A stretch of DNA of 60,055 bases. Source: Bacteroidales bacterium (GTDB lineage Bacteria; Bacteroidota; Bacteroidia; Bacteroidales; UBA932). Below are positions 9,001-17,151 of the stretch, piece by piece. Position 1 is the stretch's first letter. Each line of letters opens with the position of its first letter. Below the pieces are notes generated by a model. It was given only the letters and a program-made list of their open reading frames with translations. It did not search any database and had not been told where the DNA came from. The stretch lies in contig JAFSPR010000063.1 of NCBI GenBank assembly GCA_017451395.1, positions 1-60,055 on the forward strand, written 5' to 3'. A program made the position numbers and the translations under genes.

Positions 9001-9591
9001 AATGGTGTCCCTGGGGTTGGTGAACACTATGAACGGGCGGTCTCCCATATGGACCTTGTTTATCTCTATCCTTGGCGCCGGCTTCTTTGTGGTATCCTTC
9101 TTTGGGCCGCCTATGGGCAGGATATCCCAGTTTGCGGCCGATGAATCATAGTAGTGCGCAAAGATCCTGGGGTGCGTAAGTTCCGCCTTCCGGATGTGGA
9201 AGCCGTCACCGCGGATGATGCCCATATAGTTCAGGGATACGCTGAGGTGGCGGAAAGACGCCAGGGTGTCCACCTCTTCCCCGCGGCCGGCCTTAAGGAG
9301 ACTGAACCTTCTTCCGCTGTCCGGGTAGATGGTGTCCCACTGGGCATATCTCTCATGCGGGTAAGTGAGGGAGAAGTCATCGGCCTCAAGATTGAGGAAG
9401 GGGAAACTCTTTATCACGTGGGCCCTGATGTTCCCGAATGAAACGTCTCCCTCCACGTAATCTGCGGCAAACTTATTTACCAGTTTTGTAAGGACCGCCG
9501 GCCTCAGGACAATCTGCAGCGCCACAAGGACGGCAAGCAGCAGTCCCGCCACCGCTAAAACTACGTTCCGTATGACCTTCCACGGTTTCAT
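5998..9591 (-). CDS. Large AsmA-like inner-membrane-anchored protein
   Basis: A protein of about 1197 aa. The start MKPWKVIRNVV (ATG 9589-9591) precedes a single transmembrane helix (residues ~8-28). The rest is a long periplasmic, beta-rich repetitive region. Its N-terminal part shows AsmA features (LTKLVNKFAADYVEGDVSFGNIRAHVIKSFPFLNLEADDFSL), and its C-terminal part resembles the AsmA_2 domain with VDGILKISGNDLNLRDSKEFTKIAKLLLF. AsmA/TamB/YhdP proteins are thought to form bridge-like channels moving phospholipids to the outer membrane; that is family knowledge and not shown here. A TAGATTTG box ends five bases before the ATG. It is the first gene of the AsmA-prmA-AlkZ-like operon. Confidence 0.85.
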   Translation of the reverse strand: MKPWKVIRNVVLAVAGLLLAVLVALQIVLRPAVLTKLVNKFAADYVEGDVSFGNIRAHVIKSFPFLNLEADDFSLTYPHERYAQWDTIYPDSGRRFSLLKAGRGEEVDTLASFRHLSVSLNYMGIIRGDGFHIRKAELTHPRIFAHYYDSSAANWDILPIGGPKKDTTKKPAPRIEINKVHMGDRPFIVFTNPRDTIHGMFTMRRLSLDGHLDTRSIEKIESALEVDSLFVSGRLPADTVAVALQSLRAKGGERHLELDAKAQAWLATGKFGRLRVPLGVSLDGGFKERNDDSLEVTLNRLGLDVSALHLDGKGSVTAGKGAYDLDIEAHVKDCPLGELIEEFQDNIPALKKIRTDARLTLDANIDGVYGGGRMPAVEAKLLVPQAFLDYDGLSREGLVALDATVTTNDLKAVDADIRKLLLDILGSRINLTGGVKDALGQDPLIVFDGTARARVDSLTRAFTEERGITGTGSIDAKLHGRVRKSQLNLAKIGAADILCNLDTRDLSIKDAPDSIDAFIPALEAELATKANKIDRNIRQGARVLALKARTDTLSARYGNLDIKGGNLLLLMQNSADILKKGKELTPLMGLLKLGSLGLRDQEGMGIRVRENTETFRITPASKAQPSPKLTLTSSSSRLGFRKGTDFYALRDVKFDISARKHVSSRRLGSERRNHILDSLQRVYPGVPRDSLFRKARLERLNRQAKDDFASRDIKISLSKALQGYVRNWDIEGNVDLSGGRIMMPAFPLRTRVSAIKGSFDNDTLDLQNITINAGVSDVSARANLTGLRRALIGRGKSKLKLKADVSSNYIDANELMRAYAYYTTYEPPQKLADASDEAVEEAVESAELPDSTGGRLIVIPSNLDVDFTLEASGIKYDSLLISWAAADVAMRDRTLQVTNAIAASNMGDLYFEGFYSTRNKKDLSAGFDLNLVNITAEKVITLFPSVDTLMPMLQSFDGDLDCEVAATTQIDTNMNLIIPSVDGILKISGNDLNLRDSKEFTKIAKLLLFRDKKKAHIDNMSVTGMMRENRIDVFPFVLSVDRYMVAASGYQKLDEWLDYHISVIKSPLLFKFGLNAWGKDFDHIKYGLGKARYRSANVPVFTKQMDTVQYSLLAAIHNIFELGVEKALAENRAAEYLKQQQAGSGASGEVSEEELENAAQGMAGFQEGILGNVESRREAIKQEILRLEKELSSANEQ

Positions 9592-9611
9592 CCATACAAA
9601 TCTAAAGAAAA

Positions 9612-9643
9612 TTTGCAGAAAAAACCACAAATTCTTAATTTTG
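9612..9643 (+). promoter_or_regulatory. Bacteroidetes-type promoter of efp
   Basis: A -33 box TTTG (9612-9615) and a -7 box TAATTTTG (9636-9643, matching TAnnTTTG) are separated by 20 bp, the classic Bacteroides primary-sigma spacing. Transcription would start near 9650, leaving a leader of about 40 bases before the efp ATG. Confidence 0.6.
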
Positions 9644-9688
9644 TGAGATTTTTGGAAATAACAATTAACTAAACATACCAGAATTTTT

Positions 9689-10258
9689 ATGGCAACTACT
9701 GCTGACCTTAAGAACGGAATGTACCTGATGTTCAACGGCAAACCCTGCGTTGTAGTGTACTTCCAGCACGTAAAACCCGGTAAGGGCCCTGCATTCGTAA
9801 AGACCAAACTCCGTAACCTTGAGAACGGCCGCATCCTTGAGAACACCTTCACGGCAGGTGTGAAACTTGACACCATCTCCGTGGAGCGCCGCCCCTACCA
9901 GTTCCTCTACGATGACGGTGAGGCCTTCAACTTCATGCACGAGGAAACCTACGAGCAAATCACCCTCCCTCATGGTGTTGTAGAGAATGCAGACCTTATG
10001 AAGGAAGGACAGCGCGTGGAAATGATGTATATGACAGAGCCCGAGGAACGTTGCCTCACCTGCGAACTCCCCACCTACGTAACCCTGGAAGTTACCTACA
10101 GTGAGCCCGCAGTGAAGGGTAACACCGCTTCCACCAGCGCCCTCAAGGAAGTAACCCTTGAAACCGGCGCCAAGATCATGGTTCCCCTGTTCATCGAAAC
10201 TGGAGAAATCATTACCGTAAATACCACGGACCGCTCTTACGGCCAGAGGGTGAAATAA
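9689..10258 (+). CDS. efp: Elongation factor P
   Basis: A 189-aa translation factor that relieves ribosome stalling at polyproline stretches. All three beta-barrel domains are present. Domain I carries the modification loop KPGKGPAFVKTK, whose second lysine lies at the position that contacts the peptidyl-transferase centre. Domain III ends with ETGEIITVNTTDRSYGQRVK. It is divergently transcribed from the AsmA-like gene, has its own promoter upstream and a strong hairpin 42 bp after the stop, so it is probably monocistronic. Confidence 0.97.
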   Translation: MATTADLKNGMYLMFNGKPCVVVYFQHVKPGKGPAFVKTKLRNLENGRILENTFTAGVKLDTISVERRPYQFLYDDGEAFNFMHEETYEQITLPHGVVENADLMKEGQRVEMMYMTEPEERCLTCELPTYVTLEVTYSEPAVKGNTASTSALKEVTLETGAKIMVPLFIETGEIITVNTTDRSYGQRVK

Positions 10259-10300
10259 TTCCCCGGCAGTTAAGTTGCTGGCTCTCAGTCAGTTATAATA

Positions 10301-10330
10301 AGTCGGGTGCACCTGCCGGTGCACCCGACT
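10301..10330. terminator. 13-bp perfect-stem terminator between efp and the response regulator
   Basis: AGTCGGGTGCACC (10301-10313) pairs perfectly with GGTGCACCCGACT (10318-10330) around the loop TGCC. The flanks are short T-rich and A-rich tracts, so it could stop transcription from both convergent genes. Confidence 0.75.
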
Positions 10331-10375
10331 TTGTGTAAGTTGCTGTGGATGAGAGGCTTATGTGCCAGGCGGCCT

Positions 10376-11524
10376 TTACAGCACGTAGTCTTTTACGTCC
10401 TGTACGCTGACGGGATTCCCGCCAAGGATGAGAAGGCGCTCAACCACATTCCTCAGTTCACGGATATTTCCCGGCCAGGGACGCTCCTTGAGCATCTTTA
10501 TGGCGTCGGGCTGGTATTCGCGGACGGGCTTTCCGCTCTCTGCGCATATCTGCTCCGTGAAATGCTTCACAAGGAGGGGGATGTCATCCTTCCGCTGGTC
10601 AAGGGCGGGGACTTTCAGCACAATGACGCTTAGCCTGTGATAGAGGTCTTCGCGGAAGTTTCCGGCCGATATCTCCTCCTGGAGGTTCTTGTTTGTGGCG
10701 GCGATGACGCGTACGTCAACCGTGATTTCCTTGTCTCCGCCAACCGGGGTGAGTTTACGCTCCTGGAGGACGCGGAGGACCTTTGCCTGGGCGGCAAGGG
10801 ACATATCCCCAATCTCGTCCAGGAAGATGGTGCCGCCATCGGCCTGCTCGAATTTTCCCTTATGGTCCCTTATGGCCGATGTGAAGGAGCCCTTCTTGTG
10901 GCCGAAGAGTTCGCTGTCAATCAGTTCCGACGGAATGGCGGCGCAGTTCACCTCCACGAAAGGCATCATTGAACGCTCGCTGAGCTGGTAGATGCTCTGG
11001 GCCACCAGTTCCTTTCCGGAGCCGTTGGGGCCGGTGATGAGGACGCTGGCGCCGGTGGGGGCCACTTTCTGGATCATATCCCTCAGGTGCTCCACGGGCT
11101 CCGACTCTCCAACCATCTCACGGCCGTAGATCTTCTTCTTGAGGATCTTGGTCTGGGTTACAAGATTGGCTTTGTCCGTGGCGTTTTTCAGGGTAATGAG
11201 GATGCGGTTTATGTCCAGGGGCTTCTGGATGAAGTCAAAGGCGCCCTTCTTGATGCAGTCCACGGCCGTGTCTATGTCGGCGTGGCCTGAAATCATAATG
11301 ACGGGGGACTCTATGCCCTCCTCAATCATCTTCACTAGCATCTCGGTGCCATCCATAACGGGCATCTTGATGTCACAGAAAACGGCGTCGTATTTTTCCT
11401 TTGATGCCTTCTGGAGGCCCTCCTGGCCGTTTTCTGCCGTTTCCACCTGATAGGATTCCATCTCCAGGATTTCCTTCAGGGAGTAACGGATGGCGCGTTC
11501 GTCGTCTACAATCAGAACTTTCAT
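10376..11524 (-). CDS. NtrC-like sigma-54-type response regulator lacking a DNA-binding domain
   Basis: A 382-aa two-component regulator. Residues 1-~120 form a receiver domain with phospho-acceptor D51 (FCDIKMP) and lysine K101 (FIQKP). Residues ~135-375 form an AAA+ domain: Walker A GPNGSGKE near 165-172, Walker B GGTIFLDEIGDMS, arginine-finger region FREDLYHRL. The sigma-54 contact loop reads GSFTSA instead of GAFTGA, a form I recall from Bacteroidetes homologues. The protein stops right after the AAA+ C-subdomain (NIRELRNVVERLLILGG), with no Fis-type helix-turn-helix, so it must act without its own DNA anchor. The likely partner is the NtrY-like kinase at 13133-16636. ATG 11522-11524 is preferred over upstream in-frame starts. 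Confidence 0.9.
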   Translation of the reverse strand: MKVLIVDDERAIRYSLKEILEMESYQVETAENGQEGLQKASKEKYDAVFCDIKMPVMDGTEMLVKMIEEGIESPVIMISGHADIDTAVDCIKKGAFDFIQKPLDINRILITLKNATDKANLVTQTKILKKKIYGREMVGESEPVEHLRDMIQKVAPTGASVLITGPNGSGKELVAQSIYQLSERSMMPFVEVNCAAIPSELIDSELFGHKKGSFTSAIRDHKGKFEQADGGTIFLDEIGDMSLAAQAKVLRVLQERKLTPVGGDKEITVDVRVIAATNKNLQEEISAGNFREDLYHRLSVIVLKVPALDQRKDDIPLLVKHFTEQICAESGKPVREYQPDAIKMLKERPWPGNIRELRNVVERLLILGGNPVSVQDVKDYVL

Positions 11525-11593
11525 TACGTATCTATTTTTATGCAAATATCGTAAAAATATTCTATTTTTGTATTCCGTACCAATACTAATGCT

Positions 11594-12307
11594 ATGACTA
11601 TCCCAGACATCACCATTGCCGTAGACGGTTACTCATCAACCGGTAAGAGCACATTCGCAAAGTTGGTCGCCAAGGAATTCGGCTTCCTGTATCTTGACAG
11701 CGGCGCCATGTACCGCGGCGTAACCCTGTTCGCTATGGAAAATGGTATGGCCCCGGAAGGAAAGATAGATGAGGACGCCCTTCAGAAGGCCCTCCCCGGC
11801 CTGGACCTTCACTTCCAAAGAGAGGATGACAAGACGCTCCTTTATAGTGGCCCCCGCTGCATTGAGCCCCTCATCCGCACCCTGGAAGTAAGCGCCCTCG
11901 TGAGCCCCGTAAGCGCCATCCCCTTCGTGCGCTCCTGGGTGGATGACCACCTCCACGCTTTCTCTGAAGGCGGCAGGGTGATAATGGACGGCAGGGATAT
12001 CGGCACCACCGTATTCCCCAATGCGGAGGTAAAGATCTTTATGACCGCAGAGCCCGCCGTACGCGCCCAGCGCCGCTATGACGAACTTGTGGCAAAGGGT
12101 GAGAACCCAATCCTTGAGGATGTTATGAAAAACCTTCAGGAGAGGGACTACATAGATTCCCACCGGGAAACGTCACCTTTAAGGCAGGCCCAGGATGCCT
12201 TTGTGCTTGACAACACCCATATGACCCTCCACGAGGAACTGGTTTGGATGCTGGGTCTCCTTCAGGGCCGTTTCACCCTTCTGGAAACTCCCGGAATAAC
12301 GTGGTAA
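11594..12307 (+). CDS. cmk: Cytidylate kinase
   Basis: A 237-aa P-loop kinase that phosphorylates CMP and dCMP with ATP. It shows the Walker A loop GYSSTGKST at residues ~12-20, LDSGAMYRGVTLFA (CMP binding), the characteristic VIMDGRDIGTTVFPNAEVKIFMTA core and the lid segment RAQRRYDEL. The C-terminal part with RDYIDSHRETSPLRQAQDA is typical. A TATTTTTG box at 11563-11570 is a likely -7 element. Its 3' end overlaps the ispH start; cmk-ispH neighbours are common in Bacteroidales. Confidence 0.96.
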   Translation: MTIPDITIAVDGYSSTGKSTFAKLVAKEFGFLYLDSGAMYRGVTLFAMENGMAPEGKIDEDALQKALPGLDLHFQREDDKTLLYSGPRCIEPLIRTLEVSALVSPVSAIPFVRSWVDDHLHAFSEGGRVIMDGRDIGTTVFPNAEVKIFMTAEPAVRAQRRYDELVAKGENPILEDVMKNLQERDYIDSHRETSPLRQAQDAFVLDNTHMTLHEELVWMLGLLQGRFTLLETPGITW

Positions 12308-13158
12308 AGGTAGAGATAGACCCGGGCTCCGGCTTCTGCGGCGGAGTTATCCGCGCCATCACAAGCGCGGAGGAATACCTCCGTGGCGGTGGAACCCTCT
12401 ATTCCCTTGGCGCCATAGTCCATAATGAGGCCGAACTTTCCCGTCTCCGTGAAAAGGGCCTTGTAACCGTAAATTCCCTGTCCGAAGTCCCTGACGGCGG
12501 CACAGTTCTCATACGTGCCCACGGTGAACCTCCCTACACCTATGAGGAAGCCAGGGAACGCGGCCTTTCCGTAATTGACTGCTCCTGCCCCGTGGTGCTT
12601 AAACTCCAGGAGCGCATCCGTAACGCCACCGGCCAGGTCATCATTTTCGGCCGGGTTGGTCACGCGGAGGTCCTCGGGCTTATCGGCCAGGTGGGCGGGA
12701 ACGCCCTTGTGGTGGAAAACGCAGAAATGCTTTCCACTGCCCTCAAAAAGGGAAAGATAGACCTCAGAAAGCCCGTTGTGATCTTCTCCCAGACCACCAA
12801 GAGCCCCACCGAGTATGAGGAAATCTGTGAGATGCTCCGCGCCGCCGGGGCCAGTCTCACCGTCAACAACACCATCTGCGCCCAGGTGGCCGGCCGCCAC
12901 GAGAAACTGGCCCGCTTTGCCGCCTCCCACGACGTAATCCTCTTCGTGGCCGGGCGCTCCTCCTCCAACGGAAAGGTCCTCAGCGACCTATGCCGCAGCG
13001 TAAACCCCGCCACCTACGTAATTGGCTCGGAAAAGGAAATAGATTTCTCCTGGATAAAGGACTGGCAGAGCGTTGGCATATGCGGCGCCACCTCCACCCC
13101 CAAATGGCTGCTGGAAAAAGTGGCCGGAGCCGTCAGTTCTTGGGGTATTTCACGGTAA
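12301..13158 (+). CDS. ispH: 4-hydroxy-3-methylbut-2-enyl diphosphate reductase
   Basis: A 285-aa iron-sulfur enzyme making IPP and DMAPP in the last step of the MEP isoprenoid pathway. The three cluster cysteines are visible: C13 (GSGFCGGV), C96 (CSCPVV) and C193 (NTICAQVAGR). The substrate-binding histidines H41, H74 and H121 and the proton-relay E123 (GHAEVLG) are also present. I chose GTG 12301 because it begins directly at the conserved VKVEIDPGSGFC strand; an ATG at 12244 would add an unrelated 19-residue tail inside cmk. The 3' end overlaps the convergent kinase gene by 26 bp. Confidence 0.94.
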   Translation: MVKVEIDPGSGFCGGVIRAITSAEEYLRGGGTLYSLGAIVHNEAELSRLREKGLVTVNSLSEVPDGGTVLIRAHGEPPYTYEEARERGLSVIDCSCPVVLKLQERIRNATGQVIIFGRVGHAEVLGLIGQVGGNALVVENAEMLSTALKKGKIDLRKPVVIFSQTTKSPTEYEEICEMLRAAGASLTVNNTICAQVAGRHEKLARFAASHDVILFVAGRSSSNGKVLSDLCRSVNPATYVIGSEKEIDFSWIKDWQSVGICGATSTPKWLLEKVAGAVSSWGISR

Positions 13159-16100
13159 AGCAGGCGCCTCCAAGCGCAAATGAACGGCTGTAGGAGATGC
13201 TGCCCCCGGCGTGCTCCACTATCTTTGTGCATATGGCAAGGCCAAGGCCGCTGCCGCTTTCCTTGGTGGTGAAATTGGCTACGAAAATATGCTCCTGGTC
13301 TTTTTCGGCAACACCCGGACCGTTGTCTTCCACAACTATCTCGTAGAACCCGTCTTCGGAGGAATTCCTCAGTGAGATGAGGATCCGTCTAGGCCCTTCC
13401 AGACCCTCCACGGCCTGGATTGCGTTTGTTATGAGGTTCACAATTGCGCGCGTAAGTTGAGGGCGCTGGACGGAAGCCATGGCGCCGGAAAGGCCGTAGT
13501 ATTCAAACTGGATGTCGTCGCGGGAATCGAAGAGTCCAACCTCCTTTTTCACCAGGGCATCAAGGTCCAGCCTCTCAAATGACTGGTCGTACATCTTCGC
13601 AAAGGTGGAAAGTTGGTTTGCGGAACTGGACAGGAGGTCCACGTGATATATTACGGTCTGGGATACCTCGTCAAATTTATCCTTCCAGGCGGGATTGCCC
13701 TTGCTCTTCATCAGGCTCAGCATCTGGAGTTGCAGTTTGATGGGGGTGAGGGTGTTCTGGACGTCGTGCGCCACGCGGCGTGCCATATCCGTCCAGGCCT
13801 TGTCCCTTTCCACCTGCGCCAGGCGGCGGGAACTCTCCCCGAGGGCTTTCACCATACGGTTGTATGCGTCCACAAGCGGGGTAAGTTCGTCGTCCTGATT
13901 GTAAATGAGTGGCTCCAGGTGCTCAACGTCCGTCACCGTCATCTTGCGGCTCATCTCCGTCAGCGGCCGGAACAGCCTTGACACCACCATAAACGTGATG
14001 AGCCTTGCCGCAAGGAGAAGGAGGAGGAAGATGGTGATGATGGTGGCAACGTGCAGCACAGCCTCCGTCTCAAAGTTGTGGGTGAGGTCCGTAAACGGGG
14101 CCGATGCAATCCCTATCATGGTGCCGCTGCTGTTGAAAAGCGGCACGTAGAGGGCGTAGAAGCGCCTCCGGCCCACTTTCTCCGGGTGGAGGTAGAAGCG
14201 GCTGTGCCCGTATATGATATTGTTATAGGCCGAAGGCTCCAGCCTGTTTCCAAGGATCATCCTGTCATACACCTCCGGCGTTGTACTCATCACCTCGCTG
14301 CCGGCGGTGTCGAAGATGGTTATGTCGCAGCGGAGGTTGTTCCCGACTCCCTCCACCGCCGCCACGGCCTGCGGCGTGCCAATGTCGGCCGGGGTGGAAA
14401 CCATCCTCAGGCGCTCCTGCAGCATAGCCTGAAGCGTATTGATGCGGGATGTCATCACGCCCACCATATCGGCATTGTTCCTCTTGTAGACGAACCACAC
14501 GCTGAACACCGCCATTGCCACCAGAGTTATGATGAGGGAGATATACACCACAAGGCTTATCCTGGTCTGGAAGTAACTGCGGCTTCCCGTGCGGCGGCGC
14601 CTTCTTGAGAGCGCGGTTTCAAGGAAGAAGGCCGCGAGGGTAAGGAGGAAGCCCTCCACAATGTAGTACAGCCATTCCGTGCTCTGGCGGGCAAGGATGA
14701 TCACTTCTCCGTCCGAGACTTCCCTTGCGAAGAGGTCCCAGCTCTCAATGCGTATGTGACTGTAGGGATGGTCTCCGGCCATTTCCTTTATCTTTCCGGA
14801 ATAGAGGGTGGGGAAGGGGTAGGCGCCCTTGTACTGCAGAAGGCGGCCATCCACGTATTTGGCCCAGGAATACACCGGAGGAAGGCTCACTCGGCCGGGG
14901 TCCTGTATGCCAAGGAGGCTGAGGTAGCCGCGGTCTTCCCTGTTGTGCTTGGATTCAACCGTCACGAAAATGGACGAGGGACCGTACTCCGAATAATAGG
15001 TGAAGAGGCCGGTGTAGGCCGTACGTCCGTTGCCGATTGAACTGTAGAAGAAGTGGGAATTCTCCCCAAGCCGCACGCCGCCGCGAATCCTCTGAAGGAA
15101 CAGCGGATGGGACCCGGGGCCGGCGGGGCCGGGCTTCACCACGGAGATGTCGTAATCCTGGGCAATCCTTACCATATAGGCGCTTGTGAGCCTGCCCCGG
15201 AGGATGTCGTTACCCCCGTCAAGGGCCGCCAGGGCGCCTATCATAGGGTCTTCGGCAATGGCTCCTTCTACGGCGCGGAGTTGGATTTCCAGGGCTACGT
15301 CACGGTCCATCGCAAGGCGGTTGGCCCACACGTCCACGCGGCGCTGCTCCTTCCTGAATCCCAGTATGGCCGATGTGGTCACGAAATATACCCCCAGCAC
15401 CACGCAGAACGCCATCCGGCCCCAGAGGGAGAACATATCGTAGCGAAGGCCGGATAAGTTCCTCGCAAGGGGCGACAGTATCTGAAGGAGCATGGGGATT
15501 GCCAGCGCCAGCGCAAGGAAACTGGCATAGACAAGTCCCGTGAACGGACTGATCAGCGTTACCTTATACAGTTCCAGATTGATGCTGGAGTTCTCAAGGA
15601 TGCTGCAGAAACTGACGTGGATGTAGAGGGCAACCCCTATTGCCGCCGCCAGGAAAACCGCCGCCAGAATGCCCTGGACGGCCTTTGAGGAGCGCCTGAG
15701 TACTCCTTTCAGGAAGGTCCAGCGCACAACGAACAGGTCCAGGACCAGTATGTCGATTGCAAGGTTTACTATTATTACGGCGCCAAGGCTGTAGAAGAAC
15801 GGGCCGTCGGCGTAAAGCAGCGGGGAGAAGATCTGGGACACCTGGTCCAGTTGCCGTCCGTACAGGAACATCCAGATGAAGATGCCGGTCTGGATGGCAA
15901 CCGTGCCGATAAGGCACAGCGGGGTGGGCCGGGCGCTGAGAAACAGGATGAGGCCGCCCATCAGCAGGATAAGGCTTACCCAGATAAGGGCCGAATGCCT
16001 TCTGGCGTATCCCTGGAAGGTGTCCGACGTGAGTTTGAAAAGCGGAACTCCGTTCACGGAAACCGCGGTGCCGGAACTTGAGGACAGAGGGCTCACGCCG

Positions 16101-16636
16101 TAGTGGTTGTCCTTCCTCAGGCGCGGATTCACGCCCGTAAGGGATCCCGGCCTCAACTGGTTCACTATCTCAAGGCCGGCAATCACCTTGCAGCCCTCTC
16201 CTTCCACCGCCTTTTCAAGATACCATTTGGGACCGTGGTTCACAAAGGACAGTTCCGGAGTTGCATCGGCAAGGGGGGATGTGACGTTGCTTCGGGCGTC
16301 GGAGAGGCGGGAGCCCATCTGGCGCACGCGGATGTCGTCGTTGCGGATGGGGAACTGCCCGGCCCAGCTCTGGAGGGTGTCGCCGACGTATCGGTACACA
16401 ACCATATCGGCCGGAAGTCCCTTCAGTTCCATCCAGGTTCCGGGGTCCGAGTCAAGGGCCTTGTCAATGTACCTGTCCAGGAGTTTTACGCGGGCGCTTG
16501 TCTTTTTGCCGAAGTCAGCCGCCGCAGCCTCGGGGTCTTCGCTTCCCGTGGTGAGGAGGGACGCCGCAAAAATTATGGCCGATGCAGCCATAATCACAAA
16601 AGCGACGCTTTGCCGTATGAGACGGGACTTATTCAT
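13133..16636 (-). CDS. Large NtrY-like membrane sensor histidine kinase
   Basis: A kinase of about 1167 aa. The N-terminal helix and a periplasmic segment are followed by a cluster of about seven hydrophobic helices (residues ~220-440), a second periplasmic sensor region, another helix pair and HAMP (RLFRPLTEMSRKMTV). The dimerisation helix is RRVAHDVQNTLTPIKL with phospho-acceptor H957; the usual NPL is NTL. The ATPase domain has N-box NLITNAIQAV, G1 DNGPGV and G2 GSGLGLAI. It overlaps rlmH by 8 bp upstream and the convergent ispH by 26 bp downstream. The NtrC-like regulator 1.6 kb further down the same strand is the probable partner (inference). Confidence 0.88.
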   Translation of the reverse strand: MNKSRLIRQSVAFVIMAASAIIFAASLLTTGSEDPEAAAADFGKKTSARVKLLDRYIDKALDSDPGTWMELKGLPADMVVYRYVGDTLQSWAGQFPIRNDDIRVRQMGSRLSDARSNVTSPLADATPELSFVNHGPKWYLEKAVEGEGCKVIAGLEIVNQLRPGSLTGVNPRLRKDNHYGVSPLSSSSGTAVSVNGVPLFKLTSDTFQGYARRHSALIWVSLILLMGGLILFLSARPTPLCLIGTVAIQTGIFIWMFLYGRQLDQVSQIFSPLLYADGPFFYSLGAVIIVNLAIDILVLDLFVVRWTFLKGVLRRSSKAVQGILAAVFLAAAIGVALYIHVSFCSILENSSINLELYKVTLISPFTGLVYASFLALALAIPMLLQILSPLARNLSGLRYDMFSLWGRMAFCVVLGVYFVTTSAILGFRKEQRRVDVWANRLAMDRDVALEIQLRAVEGAIAEDPMIGALAALDGGNDILRGRLTSAYMVRIAQDYDISVVKPGPAGPGSHPLFLQRIRGGVRLGENSHFFYSSIGNGRTAYTGLFTYYSEYGPSSIFVTVESKHNREDRGYLSLLGIQDPGRVSLPPVYSWAKYVDGRLLQYKGAYPFPTLYSGKIKEMAGDHPYSHIRIESWDLFAREVSDGEVIILARQSTEWLYYIVEGFLLTLAAFFLETALSRRRRRTGSRSYFQTRISLVVYISLIITLVAMAVFSVWFVYKRNNADMVGVMTSRINTLQAMLQERLRMVSTPADIGTPQAVAAVEGVGNNLRCDITIFDTAGSEVMSTTPEVYDRMILGNRLEPSAYNNIIYGHSRFYLHPEKVGRRRFYALYVPLFNSSGTMIGIASAPFTDLTHNFETEAVLHVATIITIFLLLLLAARLITFMVVSRLFRPLTEMSRKMTVTDVEHLEPLIYNQDDELTPLVDAYNRMVKALGESSRRLAQVERDKAWTDMARRVAHDVQNTLTPIKLQLQMLSLMKSKGNPAWKDKFDEVSQTVIYHVDLLSSSANQLSTFAKMYDQSFERLDLDALVKKEVGLFDSRDDIQFEYYGLSGAMASVQRPQLTRAIVNLITNAIQAVEGLEGPRRILISLRNSSEDGFYEIVVEDNGPGVAEKDQEHIFVANFTTKESGSGLGLAICTKIVEHAGGSISYSRSFALGGACFTVKYPKN

Positions 16637-17102
16637 TATGGTAGGGCTCTCCGCGAAGGATGGTAAACGCACGGTAGAGTTGCTCTGCAAAAACTGTGCG
16701 AACCATCTGGTGCGTGAAAGTCATCTTGGAAAGGGCCATCTTTGCGCGTGCCCTGGCGTGCACCTGAGGTGAAAAACCGTATGCTCCGCCAACTGCGAAA
16801 ACAAGGTTCTTTGCGCCCTGGAGCATATATTTTTCCAGCATTCCTGCAAATTCAGTGGAGCGGTACTCCACGCCGTGCTCGTCCAGAAGTATGAGGGTAT
16901 CGGCAGGGGACAGATGCTTGAGGATCAGTTCCCCCTCCTTCTCCTTCACCTGGTCACGGCTCAGGGACTGCGCCTTTTTAAGTTCCGGAATCTCCGTCAC
17001 CTTGAACGGCACATAGTGCTGAAGCCTTGACACATATACGTCCAGGCCCTCTTTCACCCATTTAACGTCCGTTTTCCCTACGGTGAGGAGTTCAATGTTC
17101 AT
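16629..17102 (-). CDS. rlmH: 23S rRNA pseudouridine-1915 N3-methyltransferase
   Basis: A 157-aa SPOUT-class methyltransferase acting on helix 69 of 23S rRNA in the assembled ribosome. Length and sequence are standard: start MNIELLTVGKT, central TLILLDEHGVEYRSTEFA, the knot NLVFAVGGAYGFSP and C-terminal LSKMTFTHQMVRTVFAEQLYRAFTILRGEPYHNE-like ending. A TACATTTG box (17107-17114) ends four bases before the ATG, implying a leaderless transcript. It is translationally coupled to the downstream kinase. Confidence 0.97.
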   Translation of the reverse strand: MNIELLTVGKTDVKWVKEGLDVYVSRLQHYVPFKVTEIPELKKAQSLSRDQVKEKEGELILKHLSPADTLILLDEHGVEYRSTEFAGMLEKYMLQGAKNLVFAVGGAYGFSPQVHARARAKMALSKMTFTHQMVRTVFAEQLYRAFTILRGEPYHNE

Positions 17103-17151
17103 AACGCAAATGTAACATTTCGGCTTGATATTTGCAAGAAATCTCCCCGGA

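Noticed and set aside
12244-12300. Upstream ATG start for IspH
   Set aside because: It would add 19 residues inside cmk that do not belong to the IspH family; GTG 12301 begins at the conserved strand.
12262-12930. Long antisense frame opposite ispH
   Set aside because: IspH motifs on the plus strand are complete; the antisense frame has no start context or domain.
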